The position numbers and the translations under genes are program-made. DNA of 27,550 nucleotides from JAKSSE01 sp045597645 (GTDB lineage: Bacteria > Bacillota > Clostridia > Lachnospirales > Lachnospiraceae), in NCBI GenBank assembly GCA_045597645.1, contig JAZLKM010000001.1, positions 1 to 27,550 of the forward strand, written 5' to 3'. The notes beneath the pieces were generated by a model. The model worked only from the letters and a program-made list of their open reading frames with translations. It was not told the origin of the DNA and made no database searches. Numbering within the stretch: position 1 is the first letter of the stretch; each line of letters begins with the position of its first letter. Below, one piece after another: positions 9,441 through 15,693 of this stretch.

Positions 9441-9471
9441 CGTTAGGGGACTTCGTGGGGGAAAAGGACAA

Positions 9472-10608
9472 ATGGCAACAAAAGAATTTGACACAAGCAA
9501 TTTAAAGCCGGGCATGATAGTAGCAGAGCCGATTATTACTCGTAGAGGCCAGGAATTGGCCAAGGCGGGGTCAGAGCTCACTGCTGCTCTAATTGCGCGT
9601 CTTTCTTTTTATAAAATAGAATCTGTAGTTGTAGAGACCAAAGTAGATTTCGACAACATTCCCAAACCTGAGCCAAAGCCCGAACAAAAGGCTGAACCGC
9701 CCAAAGCAAAGCCTACTTGGATTGAAGAGTCAGAAAGCTATTCTCATAGAATTAGAAAGAGTAAGGATTTTCAGGATTTCCAGATTCAGTATGGTAAGTT
9801 CTTATCCCTTCTCAAGGATGAATTTGATGCCTACGAAAAAAATGAGCGTAGCGTGGATTGCGGCATGCTCTACGAGGAAATGACCCCTCTCTTCCAAGGC
9901 AAGACTTCTATTCAGATGTTTGATATGATTCACAATATCAGACAAGTTGACGACTCTACATATGCTCACAGTTTAAATGTCGCTCTTGTTTCAAGAATCA
10001 TCGGTCGTTGGTGCAAGTTCTCCACAGAGGATATTGAGGTACTTACAATAGCAGGTTTGCTTCACGATATAGGCAAGATTCAAATCCCTGAAAACGTATT
10101 GAACAAGCCTGGTCGATACACCGATGAGGAGTTTGCTCTCATACAAAAGCATCCAAAGATGAGTTATGACATATTGAAGAAAAGCACTCTGGATCCGCGA
10201 ATTAAGAAGGCCGCTCTTCAACATCACGAGAGATGCGATGGGTCAGGTTATCCAATGGGTCTCGATTCTGATGAAATTGAGAACTTCTCATGTATAGTAG
10301 CCATAGCTGACGTATATGATGCTATGACAGCAGCGAGGTCTTACAGGCAGCCGATGTGTCCTTTCGAAGTTATAGCAGCCTTCGAAAAAGACGGCTTATC
10401 TAAGTACAAACCGCAATTCGTTCTCACTTTTCTCGAAAGAATTGCGGCCACTTATCAAAACAACCGTATTATTCTAAACGACGGACGAAGTGCTAACATA
10501 GTTCTTTTGAACAAAAATCATATCAGCAAGCCAATGGTGCAACTTACCGATGGTAACTGTCTAGACCTATCTAGAGAGCCTGGTTTGTTCATTAAATCTG
10601 TTTTATAA
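9472..10608 (+). CDS. HD-GYP domain cyclic di-GMP phosphodiesterase
   Basis: HD-GYP proteins hydrolyse cyclic di-GMP and so influence motility, biofilm and other behaviour. This 378-residue protein has a small N-terminal domain (LKPGMIVAEPI, residues 11-55) often found before HD-GYP in Firmicutes, a Pro/Lys/Glu-rich linker (64-82), and an HD-GYP domain from about residue 145. Metal and catalytic residues are present: H198-D199 (LLHDIGK), H227, H251-H252 and the HHERCDGSGYP signature, and D280. No signal peptide, membrane segment or receiver domain is seen, so the input signal is unknown. The start at 9472 is preferred over an upstream ATG at 9412, which lies within the promoter; GAAAAGGAC precedes it. 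Confidence 0.93.
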   Translation: MATKEFDTSNLKPGMIVAEPIITRRGQELAKAGSELTAALIARLSFYKIESVVVETKVDFDNIPKPEPKPEQKAEPPKAKPTWIEESESYSHRIRKSKDFQDFQIQYGKFLSLLKDEFDAYEKNERSVDCGMLYEEMTPLFQGKTSIQMFDMIHNIRQVDDSTYAHSLNVALVSRIIGRWCKFSTEDIEVLTIAGLLHDIGKIQIPENVLNKPGRYTDEEFALIQKHPKMSYDILKKSTLDPRIKKAALQHHERCDGSGYPMGLDSDEIENFSCIVAIADVYDAMTAARSYRQPMCPFEVIAAFEKDGLSKYKPQFVLTFLERIAATYQNNRIILNDGRSANIVLLNKNHISKPMVQLTDGNCLDLSREPGLFIKSVL

Positions 10609-10640
10609 AAAATTAAGCCGACCATAAGGTCGGCTTTTAT
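10607..10640. terminator. Bidirectional terminator between HD-GYP gene and murA
   Basis: AAGCCGACC, loop ATAA and GGTCGGCTT form a perfect 9-pair stem. It has TTTTAT on the plus-strand side and, read on the minus strand, TTAATTTTTT after the stem. It can end both convergent transcripts. Confidence 0.92.
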
Positions 10641-10651
10641 AATTCTATTCG

Positions 10652-11947
10652 TCACGATACCCGCACTCGATGTCTTCCAACTTCATCATTGTTGTCGACC
10701 ATCTCAATATGTGCTCCTATGCTTCGAAGCTTTTTCTCGAAATGCTCGTAGCCCCTCTCAACATAGTAGATGTCATCTATTATTGTCACTCCCTCTGCCG
10801 CAAGCCCCGCTAAAACCAAGGCTGCACCAGCGCGAAGATCCGGAGCACATATTCTTGCTCCCTTGTAGGAGTTAACGCCACTTATAATAGCGATGTTTCC
10901 CTCTACCTTTACTTCTCCTCCCATTCGAGACAATTCATCAACATACCTAAATCGATTCTCAAATATACTCTCTGTAACAGTACTAGTGCCTTCCGCCAAA
11001 CCCAAAACTACAGTCATCTGCGGTTGCATATCTGTAGGAAATCCTGGATACGGCAACGTAGTAACCTGTGTATGCTTAAGAGTAACATCTGTAGCTACAA
11101 CCCTCACTGCATCATCAAATTCTTCGATTTTACAGCCGATTTCTTTAAGCTTTGCCGTAGTCGCCTCAAGATGCTTTGGTATCACGTTCTCAACTACCAC
11201 ATCACCCTTTGTAACCGCTGCTGCAAACATAAATGTTCCGGCTTCTATCTGATCAGGGATCACTGAGTACTCTGTGCCATGAAGCTTCGGTACACCAGTA
11301 ATTCTTATTACGTCTGTACCTGTGCCACGAATATTTGCACCCATGCTATTTAGAAAGTTGGCCATATCAACAACATGTGGCTCTTTAGCCGCGTTCTCAA
11401 TAATAGTCTTCCCCTCTGCTAAGGTTGCCGCCATCATTACATTTATGGTAGCTCCTACAGACACCTTATCCATATAAATATGCGTACCTGTAAGTTTGTC
11501 AGCTTTTGCTACCACTGAGCCGTCATAGATATCCACGTCAGCTCCAAGTGCCTTAAACCCCTTGATATGCAAATCTATTGGTCTCGCTCCAATATTGCAT
11601 CCGCCAGGAAGAGCCACCTTAGCATCCTTAAATTTGCCAAGCAATGCTCCCAACAGGTAATATGATGCACGAATTCTGCTCATTGACTCATAGTCAACAG
11701 CAACTGAATGTATAGTGCCACCATTTATCTTCACTTTGTGAGCATCTAATCTATCTATATGTACACCAATGTTAGCCATCACCTCTAAGAGGACATTGAC
11801 ATCTCTAACATCAGGAATATTCTCTATTGTAACCGTTTCATCGGTCATTATTGCTGCGGCCAGAATGGGTAGCGCTGCATTCTTTGCACCACCAACATTC
11901 ACACGGCCATGAAGGGGATATCCACCCTTCACTACGTATTGATCCAT
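10652..11947 (-). CDS. murA: UDP-N-acetylglucosamine 1-carboxyvinyltransferase
   Basis: MurA transfers enolpyruvate from phosphoenolpyruvate to UDP-GlcNAc, the first committed step of peptidoglycan synthesis. The 431-residue length is normal. The N-terminal GGAKNAALPILAA block holds the catalytic K22 and N23. The reactive cysteine that fosfomycin attacks is present (C117 in LPGGCNIGARPID), so no intrinsic Asp substitution is seen. GAGGCGA precedes the ATG. It is monocistronic, located between the rplL terminator and the HD-GYP gene. Clostridia may carry two MurA paralogues, and which one this is cannot be told from the window. Confidence 0.97.
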   Translation of the reverse strand: MDQYVVKGGYPLHGRVNVGGAKNAALPILAAAIMTDETVTIENIPDVRDVNVLLEVMANIGVHIDRLDAHKVKINGGTIHSVAVDYESMSRIRASYYLLGALLGKFKDAKVALPGGCNIGARPIDLHIKGFKALGADVDIYDGSVVAKADKLTGTHIYMDKVSVGATINVMMAATLAEGKTIIENAAKEPHVVDMANFLNSMGANIRGTGTDVIRITGVPKLHGTEYSVIPDQIEAGTFMFAAAVTKGDVVVENVIPKHLEATTAKLKEIGCKIEEFDDAVRVVATDVTLKHTQVTTLPYPGFPTDMQPQMTVVLGLAEGTSTVTESIFENRFRYVDELSRMGGEVKVEGNIAIISGVNSYKGARICAPDLRAGAALVLAGLAAEGVTIIDDIYYVERGYEHFEKKLRSIGAHIEMVDNNDEVGRHRVRVS

Positions 11948-11996
11948 TTTTCGCCTCTATTTACGTCGGTTTCTCCGACCATAGTTACTGTAGTAT

Positions 11997-12025
11997 AACA
12001 TATATACTATAGAAAAAATAGACAA
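11997..12025 (-). promoter_or_regulatory. Candidate promoter of murA
   Basis: On the minus strand TTGTCT (12020-12025), a 17-base spacer and TATGTT (11997-12002). An alternative -10, TATACT, overlaps just downstream (11992-11997). The -35 touches the T-tract of the rplL terminator. A small GTCGG/CCGAC hairpin (11965-11979) lies in the leader. Confidence 0.4.
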
Positions 12026-12056
12026 AAAATGTGGGGGTAGGTAGCCCTGCCCCCAC
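12024..12056 (-). terminator. Terminator of rplJL
   Basis: On the minus strand GTGGGGG...CCCCCAC, with an inner AGG/CCT helix, is followed by ATTTTTTG. It lies 19 bases beyond the rplL stop. A strong terminator here means rpoBC is not read from rplJL. Confidence 0.92.
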
Positions 12057-12074
12057 ATAAATGTTGTATTTTGA

Positions 12075-12449
12075 TTACTTAAGGGTAACCTTAGCGCCCT
12101 CTGCCTCAAGCTTAGCCTTGATGTCCTCAGCGGTAGCCTTGTCAACGCCTTCCTTAAGTACCTTCGGAGCTGAATCAACAAGCTCTTTAGCTTCCTTAAG
12201 TCCAAGATCAGTAGCCTCACGTACAACCTTGATAACCTTAACCTTGTTTGGACCTACTTCAGTAAGCTCAACGTCGAATGAATCCTTCTCTTCCTCAGCG
12301 CCTGCTGCTGGACCTGCTGCTGCTACAACAACACCTGCTGCTGCAGAAACACCAAACTCCTCCTCGCAAGCCTTTACGAGCTCGTTCAGCTCAAGAACTG
12401 AAAGCTCCTTGATTGCCTCGATAAACTCAGCGGTAGTTAACTTTGCCAT
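12075..12449 (-). CDS. rplL: 50S ribosomal protein L7/L12
   Basis: L7/L12 forms the flexible stalk of the large ribosomal subunit and recruits translation GTPases. The 124-residue protein has an N-terminal dimerisation domain (MAKLTTAEFIEAIKELSVLE), an Ala/Gly/Glu-rich hinge (about residues 38-54), and a C-terminal domain containing LGLKEAKELVDSAPK and KLEAEGAKV, both typical. GAGGAGG precedes the ATG. It follows rplJ by 16 bases, as in nearly all bacteria. Confidence 0.98.
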   Translation of the reverse strand: MAKLTTAEFIEAIKELSVLELNELVKACEEEFGVSAAAGVVVAAAGPAAGAEEEKDSFDVELTEVGPNKVKVIKVVREATDLGLKEAKELVDSAPKVLKEGVDKATAEDIKAKLEAEGAKVTLK

Positions 12450-12465
12450 AATATTTCCTCCTCAA

Positions 12466-13083
12466 TTACTCGGCTGCAGGAGTCTCTGCTTCTGCCGGTG
12501 TAGTCTCTTCTGCTGCCGGAGCTTCTTCTGCTGCCGGAGCCTCTTCTGCTGCCGGAGCTTCCTCAGCTACCGGAGCCTCTTCTGCCTTGTCAGCTGGTGC
12601 ACCACCCTGCTCTGCGATCTGATTAAGAACACGAGCGAAGTTGGTGATCGGTGACTGCATACTTCCAAGAAGTCTTGAAATAAGTACCTCTTTTGATGGG
12701 ATTTCAGCGATTACTGTCATTCCCTTTGCATCGTAGAACTCGCCATCTACAACGCCTGCCTTAATCTCAAGTGCAGGTGCCTCCTTTGCAAACTTTGCAA
12801 GGATGCGAGCCGGTGCGGTTGCATCTTCCTTTGCTACTGCGATAGCGCTCGGTCCCTCAAGAACAGCCTTAAGGCTCTCGAACTGCGTATCCTTGATAGC
12901 AAAGTTCAGCATGGTATTCTTATAAACCTTATAAGTAATACCGGCTTCTCTGAGCTGCTTGCGGAGCTGGGTGTCCTGAGCAACAGTAAGTCCACGATGG
13001 TCAACTACTACTATGCTGACAGCGTCCTTAATGTTCTCGGAGATCTCCTGAACCACAGGCTGCTTCAATTCAACTTTTGCCAC
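12466..13083 (-). CDS. rplJ: 50S ribosomal protein L10 with repeat-rich C-terminal tail
   Basis: L10 anchors L7/L12 dimers to the ribosome and represses its own operon through the leader RNA. The core (residues 1-160) is typical: VVDHRGLTVAQ, YKVYKNTM, and SMQSPITNFARVLNQIAEQ at its end. Residues 161-205 are an extra tail rich in Ala, Pro and Glu with repeats of EAPAAE, making the protein about 35-40 residues longer than usual. The tail is encoded by near-identical 18-bp units. AGGAGG lies upstream of the ATG. The gene is the first in the rplJ-rplL operon. Confidence 0.97.
   Translation of the reverse strand: MAKVELKQPVVQEISENIKDAVSIVVVDHRGLTVAQDTQLRKQLREAGITYKVYKNTMLNFAIKDTQFESLKAVLEGPSAIAVAKEDATAPARILAKFAKEAPALEIKAGVVDGEFYDAKGMTVIAEIPSKEVLISRLLGSMQSPITNFARVLNQIAEQGGAPADKAEEAPVAEEAPAAEEAPAAEEAPAAEETTPAEAETPAAE
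12506..12577 (-). repeat. Four tandem 18-bp units in the 3' end of rplJ
   Basis: Units start at 12506, 12524, 12542 and 12560. The first three differ only at the last base, and the fourth has four further changes. They encode EAPAAE or EAPVAE. Near identity at the DNA level points to recent slippage expansion and possible length variation between strains. Confidence 0.9.
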
Positions 13084-13223
13084 GGTTTATTCCTCCTTTA
13101 GTATTTCTTAGCCGAAAAAATGCCTCCCCAAAGACGGGAAGGCACAAGAAAAATCATTTCTGATGCATCCTCGGCAGGTACTACGGTTACGGCTTACGCC
13201 ACCTGCTGTCTTCGGCAACATGC
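13084..13223 (-). promoter_or_regulatory. L10 leader (ribosomal protein autoregulatory RNA)
   Basis: The 140-nt leader of rplJL begins GCCGAAGACAGCAGGTGGCG on the minus strand, continues with TAAGCC and TACCTGCCGAGG, and ends in an attenuator. CAGCAGGT pairs with ACCTGC to form the closing helix of the L10-binding domain. This matches the L10 leader family known in Firmicutes, in which the L10(L12)4 complex binds and favours the terminator. Confidence 0.85.
13115..13144 (-). terminator. Attenuator terminator in the L10 leader
   Basis: On the minus strand TGCCTTCCC, loop GTCTTT and GGGGAGGCA are followed by TTTTTTCGGC. This is an intrinsic terminator about 30 bases ahead of the rplJ start, the expected output of L10 leader regulation. 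Confidence 0.88.
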
Positions 13224-13229
13224 TTTGCT

Positions 13230-13258
13230 AATATAGCATTCTATATTCGGAATGTCAA
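13230..13258 (-). promoter_or_regulatory. Sigma-A promoter of rplJL
   Basis: On the minus strand TTGACA (13253-13258, perfect), a 17-base spacer and TATATT (13230-13235). The -35 lies three bases beyond the rplA stop codon, so rplJL has an independent strong promoter. Confidence 0.9.
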
Positions 13259-13260
13259 TC

Positions 13261-13950
13261 CTAGAATTTTGCGGTGTTAATCTTTACACCAGGTCCCATT
13301 GTAGCTGAAAGGGTAATACTGCGGAGATACTGTCCCTTAAGGCTAGACGGCTTTGCTTTCTGGATTGCATCCATCAGGGTCTGGAAGTTGTCCTGTAACT
13401 GCTCCTCGGTAAAGGAAGCTTTTCCAATCGGCACATGGATAATATTGGTCTTGTCCAGACGATACTCTACCTTACCTGCCTTGATATCAGCGATAGCCTT
13501 TGTTACATCCATAGTTACAGTACCTGACTTCGGGTTCGGCATAAGTCCCTTAGGACCAAGTACCTTACCAAGACGTCCTACAACGCCCATCATATCAGGA
13601 GTAGCTACTACTACGTCGAAATCAAGCCATCCGTCATTCTGAATCTTTGGTATAAGCTCTTCGCCACCTGCATGATCAGCGCCTGCTGCAAGTGCCTCGT
13701 CAACCTTATCACCCTTTGCGAATACAAGAACGCGTACAGTACGTCCTGTTCCGTGTGGCAGTACTACTGCACCACGAATCTGCTGCTCTGCATGACGTCC
13801 GTCGCAACCAGTACGGATGTGAGCCTCGATAGACTCGTCGAACTTTGCTGTAGCTGTCTTCTTAACGATAGAAATAGCCTCTGCTGAATCATAAGCTACG
13901 CTTCTATCAATAAGCTTTGCAGCTTCATTATATTTCTTTCCTCTTTTCAT
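13261..13950 (-). CDS. rplA: 50S ribosomal protein L1
   Basis: L1 forms the mobile stalk of the 50S subunit near the E site and commonly represses its own operon. The 229-residue protein is full length. It starts MKRGKKYNEAAKLIDRS and contains the L1 signature around residues 120-150 (MMGVVGRLGKVLGPKGLMPN), followed by KSGTVT. AAGGAGG lies seven bases before the ATG. It is the last gene of the rpmG-secE-nusG-rplK-rplA run. No terminator is evident between it and the rplJ promoter. Confidence 0.98.
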   Translation of the reverse strand: MKRGKKYNEAAKLIDRSVAYDSAEAISIVKKTATAKFDESIEAHIRTGCDGRHAEQQIRGAVVLPHGTGRTVRVLVFAKGDKVDEALAAGADHAGGEELIPKIQNDGWLDFDVVVATPDMMGVVGRLGKVLGPKGLMPNPKSGTVTMDVTKAIADIKAGKVEYRLDKTNIIHVPIGKASFTEEQLQDNFQTLMDAIQKAKPSSLKGQYLRSITLSATMGPGVKINTAKF

Positions 13951-13961
13951 GTTTTCCTCCT

Positions 13962-14012
13962 TGTGGTATTAACGGGGGAGAATGCCCCTTCCACATAATG
14001 CTCTATAAGAGC
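13962..14012 (-). promoter_or_regulatory. Structured rplK-rplA intercistronic region
   Basis: Two stems sit in this 79-base gap on the minus strand. One is GCTCT/AGAGC with a 3-nt loop (14000-14012). The other is a branched hairpin with outer TGTGG/CCACA and inner GGGG/CCCC (13962-13995), whose 3' end abuts the AAGGAGG site of rplA. The position suits translational control of rplA, perhaps by L1 itself. No T-tract, so it is not a terminator. Confidence 0.4.
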
Positions 14013-14029
14013 AATGCTTCATAAGTAAA

Positions 14030-14455
14030 TTAGTCTACTACTTCTACGCCCATTGATCTTGCGGTACCAGCAATCATGCTGATAGCTGCATCAATTGAAC
14101 CAGCATTAAGATCAGGCATCTTAAGCTCTGCGATCTCCTGAAGCTGTGCTCTGGTGATCTTAGCTACCTTATTCTTGTTTGGAACGCCTGAAGCCTTTGA
14201 AATGCCACATGCCTTCTTAATAAGAACTGGCGCTGGTGGGGTCTTTGTGATGAAGCTGAAGCTTCTGTCTGCATAAACCGTAATTACAACAGGGATAATC
14301 AGGTCACCCTGGTCTGCGGTTCTAGCGTTGAACTGCTTGGTGAACTCAGCAATATTTACACCATGCTGACCAAGCGCTGGGCCTACCGGTGGAGCCGGTG
14401 TTGCCTTGCCTGCGGGTATCTGAAGTTTGATATACCCTTCGACTTTCTTTGCCAT
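14030..14455 (-). CDS. rplK: 50S ribosomal protein L11
   Basis: L11 helps form the GTPase-associated centre with 23S rRNA. The 141-residue length is standard. It begins MAKKVEGYIKLQIPAGKATP and has PPVGPALGQHGVNI, the proline-rich N-terminal signature, and the C-terminal RNA-binding domain with GTARSMGVEV at its end. AGGAGGT precedes the ATG. It lies 19 bases after nusG. Confidence 0.98.
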   Translation of the reverse strand: MAKKVEGYIKLQIPAGKATPAPPVGPALGQHGVNIAEFTKQFNARTADQGDLIIPVVITVYADRSFSFITKTPPAPVLIKKACGISKASGVPNKNKVAKITRAQLQEIAELKMPDLNAGSIDAAISMIAGTARSMGVEVVD

Positions 14456-14474
14456 TGGAAATACCTCCTAAATT

Positions 14475-14996
14475 TTACATTTTGCGAACTTCAACGAAGC
14501 TAATATCTACCGGTGTCTCGCGTCCGAACACATCTACCGAAATGGTAACCATCTGGTGATTCTTGTTCATAGACTTGATAACGCCAACGGTATCCTTCCA
14601 AACACCGCTGACAACAACGACGGTATCTCCCTCGCTGAAATCGACTTCAATCTCAGTATCTGTCTTAACGCCAAGGCTCTTAACCTCTGCGTCAGACAAT
14701 GGTACCGGCTTGCCATCAGGTCCTACAAAGCCTGTAACTCCTGTAGTATTACGTACTACGTACCAAGTCTCACTGTTCATGAACATATTAACAAGAACAT
14801 AACCTGGATAGAGCTTTTGAGTAACGGCCTTTTTCTTACCGTTAGCACCTATCTTAACAGTCTCTGTTACAGGAACTCTAACTTCAAGAATCTCCTCTTC
14901 AAGATGACGGTTAGCGATAGTCTTCTCAATATCAGCTTTAACCTTATTCTCATAGCCGGAATAGGTATGTGCTACATACCAACCTGCTTCTGCCAT
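14475..14996 (-). CDS. nusG: Transcription termination/antitermination protein NusG
   Basis: NusG binds the RNA polymerase clamp and affects pausing, termination and coupling to ribosomes. The 173-residue protein has the NGN domain (WYVAHTYSGYENKVK, LYPGYVLVNM, VRNTTGVTGFVG) and a C-terminal KOW domain (FSEGDTVVVVSGVWKDTVGV). The TAAGGAGG ribosome site overlaps the secE stop codon, showing tight coupling. Confidence 0.98.
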   Translation of the reverse strand: MAEAGWYVAHTYSGYENKVKADIEKTIANRHLEEEILEVRVPVTETVKIGANGKKKAVTQKLYPGYVLVNMFMNSETWYVVRNTTGVTGFVGPDGKPVPLSDAEVKSLGVKTDTEIEVDFSEGDTVVVVSGVWKDTVGVIKSMNKNHQMVTISVDVFGRETPVDISFVEVRKM

Positions 14997-15006
14997 GCTT
15001 GCCTCC

Positions 15007-15210
15007 TTACAGACCTATCAGGAAATCGATACCGCGCTGAGCTGCCACATCAACCAGTGCAATAATAAGACCTACGATAATTGAAGTAATTACTACTGCT
15101 ATTGTTTGACGGGTCACATCTTCGCGATTCGGCCAGATAATCTTGGAAAACTCGCTCTTAAGGCCGCCGAACCACTTGCTCAGCTTTCCTTCGCCCTTAG
15201 TTTTTTCCAT
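15007..15210 (-). CDS. secE: Preprotein translocase subunit SecE
   Basis: SecE is the small clamp subunit of the SecYEG export channel in the membrane. The 67-residue protein is a typical short Gram-positive SecE: a basic, amphipathic N-terminus with EFSKIIWPNREDVTRQT, the conserved SecE motif, then one membrane segment (residues 34-53). AAGGAGAAACCT precedes the ATG. It sits 10 bases after rpmG and 10 before nusG. Confidence 0.97.
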   Translation of the reverse strand: MEKTKGEGKLSKWFGGLKSEFSKIIWPNREDVTRQTIAVVITSIIVGLIIALVDVAAQRGIDFLIGL

Positions 15211-15220
15211 AGGTTTCTCC

Positions 15221-15370
15221 TTATTTCGTTTCCTTGTGCAGGGTGTGCTTCTTGCAGAATCTGCAGTACTTGCTAGTTTCCATACGATCAGGATGGTTCT
15301 TCTTTTCCTTGGTCGTATTGTAGTTTCTCTGCTTGCACTCGGTACAAGCTAATGTTATCTTTGTCCGCAC
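15221..15370 (-). CDS. rpmG: 50S ribosomal protein L33, zinc-binding form
   Basis: A 49-residue gene with a GTG start and a GGAGGT site eight bases upstream. The product begins MRTKITLACTECKQRNY and ends in KKHTLHKETK. It has two CxxC pairs (C9-C12 and C36-C39), the zinc-binding C+ form of L33, a small protein of the 50S subunit near the E site. L33 directly ahead of secE-nusG is a common order in Firmicutes. It is the first gene of the operon ending with rplA. Confidence 0.96.
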   Translation of the reverse strand: MRTKITLACTECKQRNYNTTKEKKNHPDRMETSKYCRFCKKHTLHKETK

Positions 15371-15399
15371 AACTTCCACCTCCGTTATTTATTACATCG

Positions 15400-15450
15400 T
15401 TGTAACGGGGCCCTGATTTTTCCCGTCACAAAAAAAAGGCTCCTCGCCTT
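15400..15450 (-). promoter_or_regulatory. Hairpins in the rpmG operon leader
   Basis: The leader holds two stems. Near its 5' end, AAAGGC, loop GAGGA and GCCTTT are followed by T's (15434-15450), a short intrinsic-terminator-like hairpin only about 7 nt after the predicted start site. Next, TTGTGACGGG pairs with CCCGTTACAA (15421-15430 with 15400-15409), a 10-pair stem with one G-U and an 11-nt loop. The two share the edge of the T-tract and could compete. No known leader family is recognised. Confidence 0.55.
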
Positions 15451-15463
15451 TACCATGCCTAGG

Positions 15464-15492
15464 TAATATAGCACAGACTTATTTACTCGTCA
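15464..15492 (-). promoter_or_regulatory. Sigma-A promoter of the rpmG-secE-nusG-rplKA operon
   Basis: On the minus strand TTGACG (15487-15492), a 17-base spacer and TATATT (15464-15469). This is the only good promoter found ahead of rpmG. The 323-base gene-free gap 15371-15693 contains this promoter and leader and, on the other strand, the promoter of the FliD-like gene. Confidence 0.85.
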
Positions 15493-15587
15493 AATGCTTT
15501 TTTTATGAGTTTATCAAGGTTTTTTGATGTTTTTTATGATAGCACAATTTATATAGAAGAAACACACTTTTTCCCCACATCTAGTAG

Positions 15588-15616
15588 ATGACAAAATTAA
15601 ACCCCATTGTTATAAT
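15588..15616 (+). promoter_or_regulatory. Promoter of the FliD-like gene
   Basis: ATGACA (15588-15593), a 17-base spacer and a perfect TATAAT (15611-15616). It reads as a sigma-A type promoter, not as a flagellar sigma-28 (TAAA/GCCGATAA) promoter. The leader that follows contains a GTGGT/ACCAC stem near 15650-15662. Confidence 0.7.
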
Positions 15617-15693
15617 GTATGTGAATAAATGGACTTATTATATTCCCCGGTGGTGGAACCACTAATTTCAAGGATGAAAGGAGGGGGTCATAG

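Noticed and set aside
9412..9471. Longer N-terminus for the HD-GYP protein (start at 9412)
   Set aside because: This stretch contains the TATAAT box and lacks a ribosome site, whereas GAAAAGGAC precedes the ATG at 9472.
11560..11640. Possible fosfomycin-resistant MurA
   Set aside because: The reactive cysteine is present (C117).
12506..12577. Regular short repeats that could suggest a CRISPR array
   Set aside because: The units are contiguous without spacers and lie in the reading frame of L10.
12061..12654. Plus-strand 197-codon frame with repeated Cys/Arg-rich units
   Set aside because: It is the antisense of rplL and the repeat-coding tail of rplJ. The apparent CCRSLF repeats come from the 18-bp EAPAAE units, and there is no ribosome site.
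14556..15065. Plus-strand 169-codon frame
   Set aside because: Antisense to nusG and secE, which are unmistakable genes; no ribosome binding site or family resemblance.
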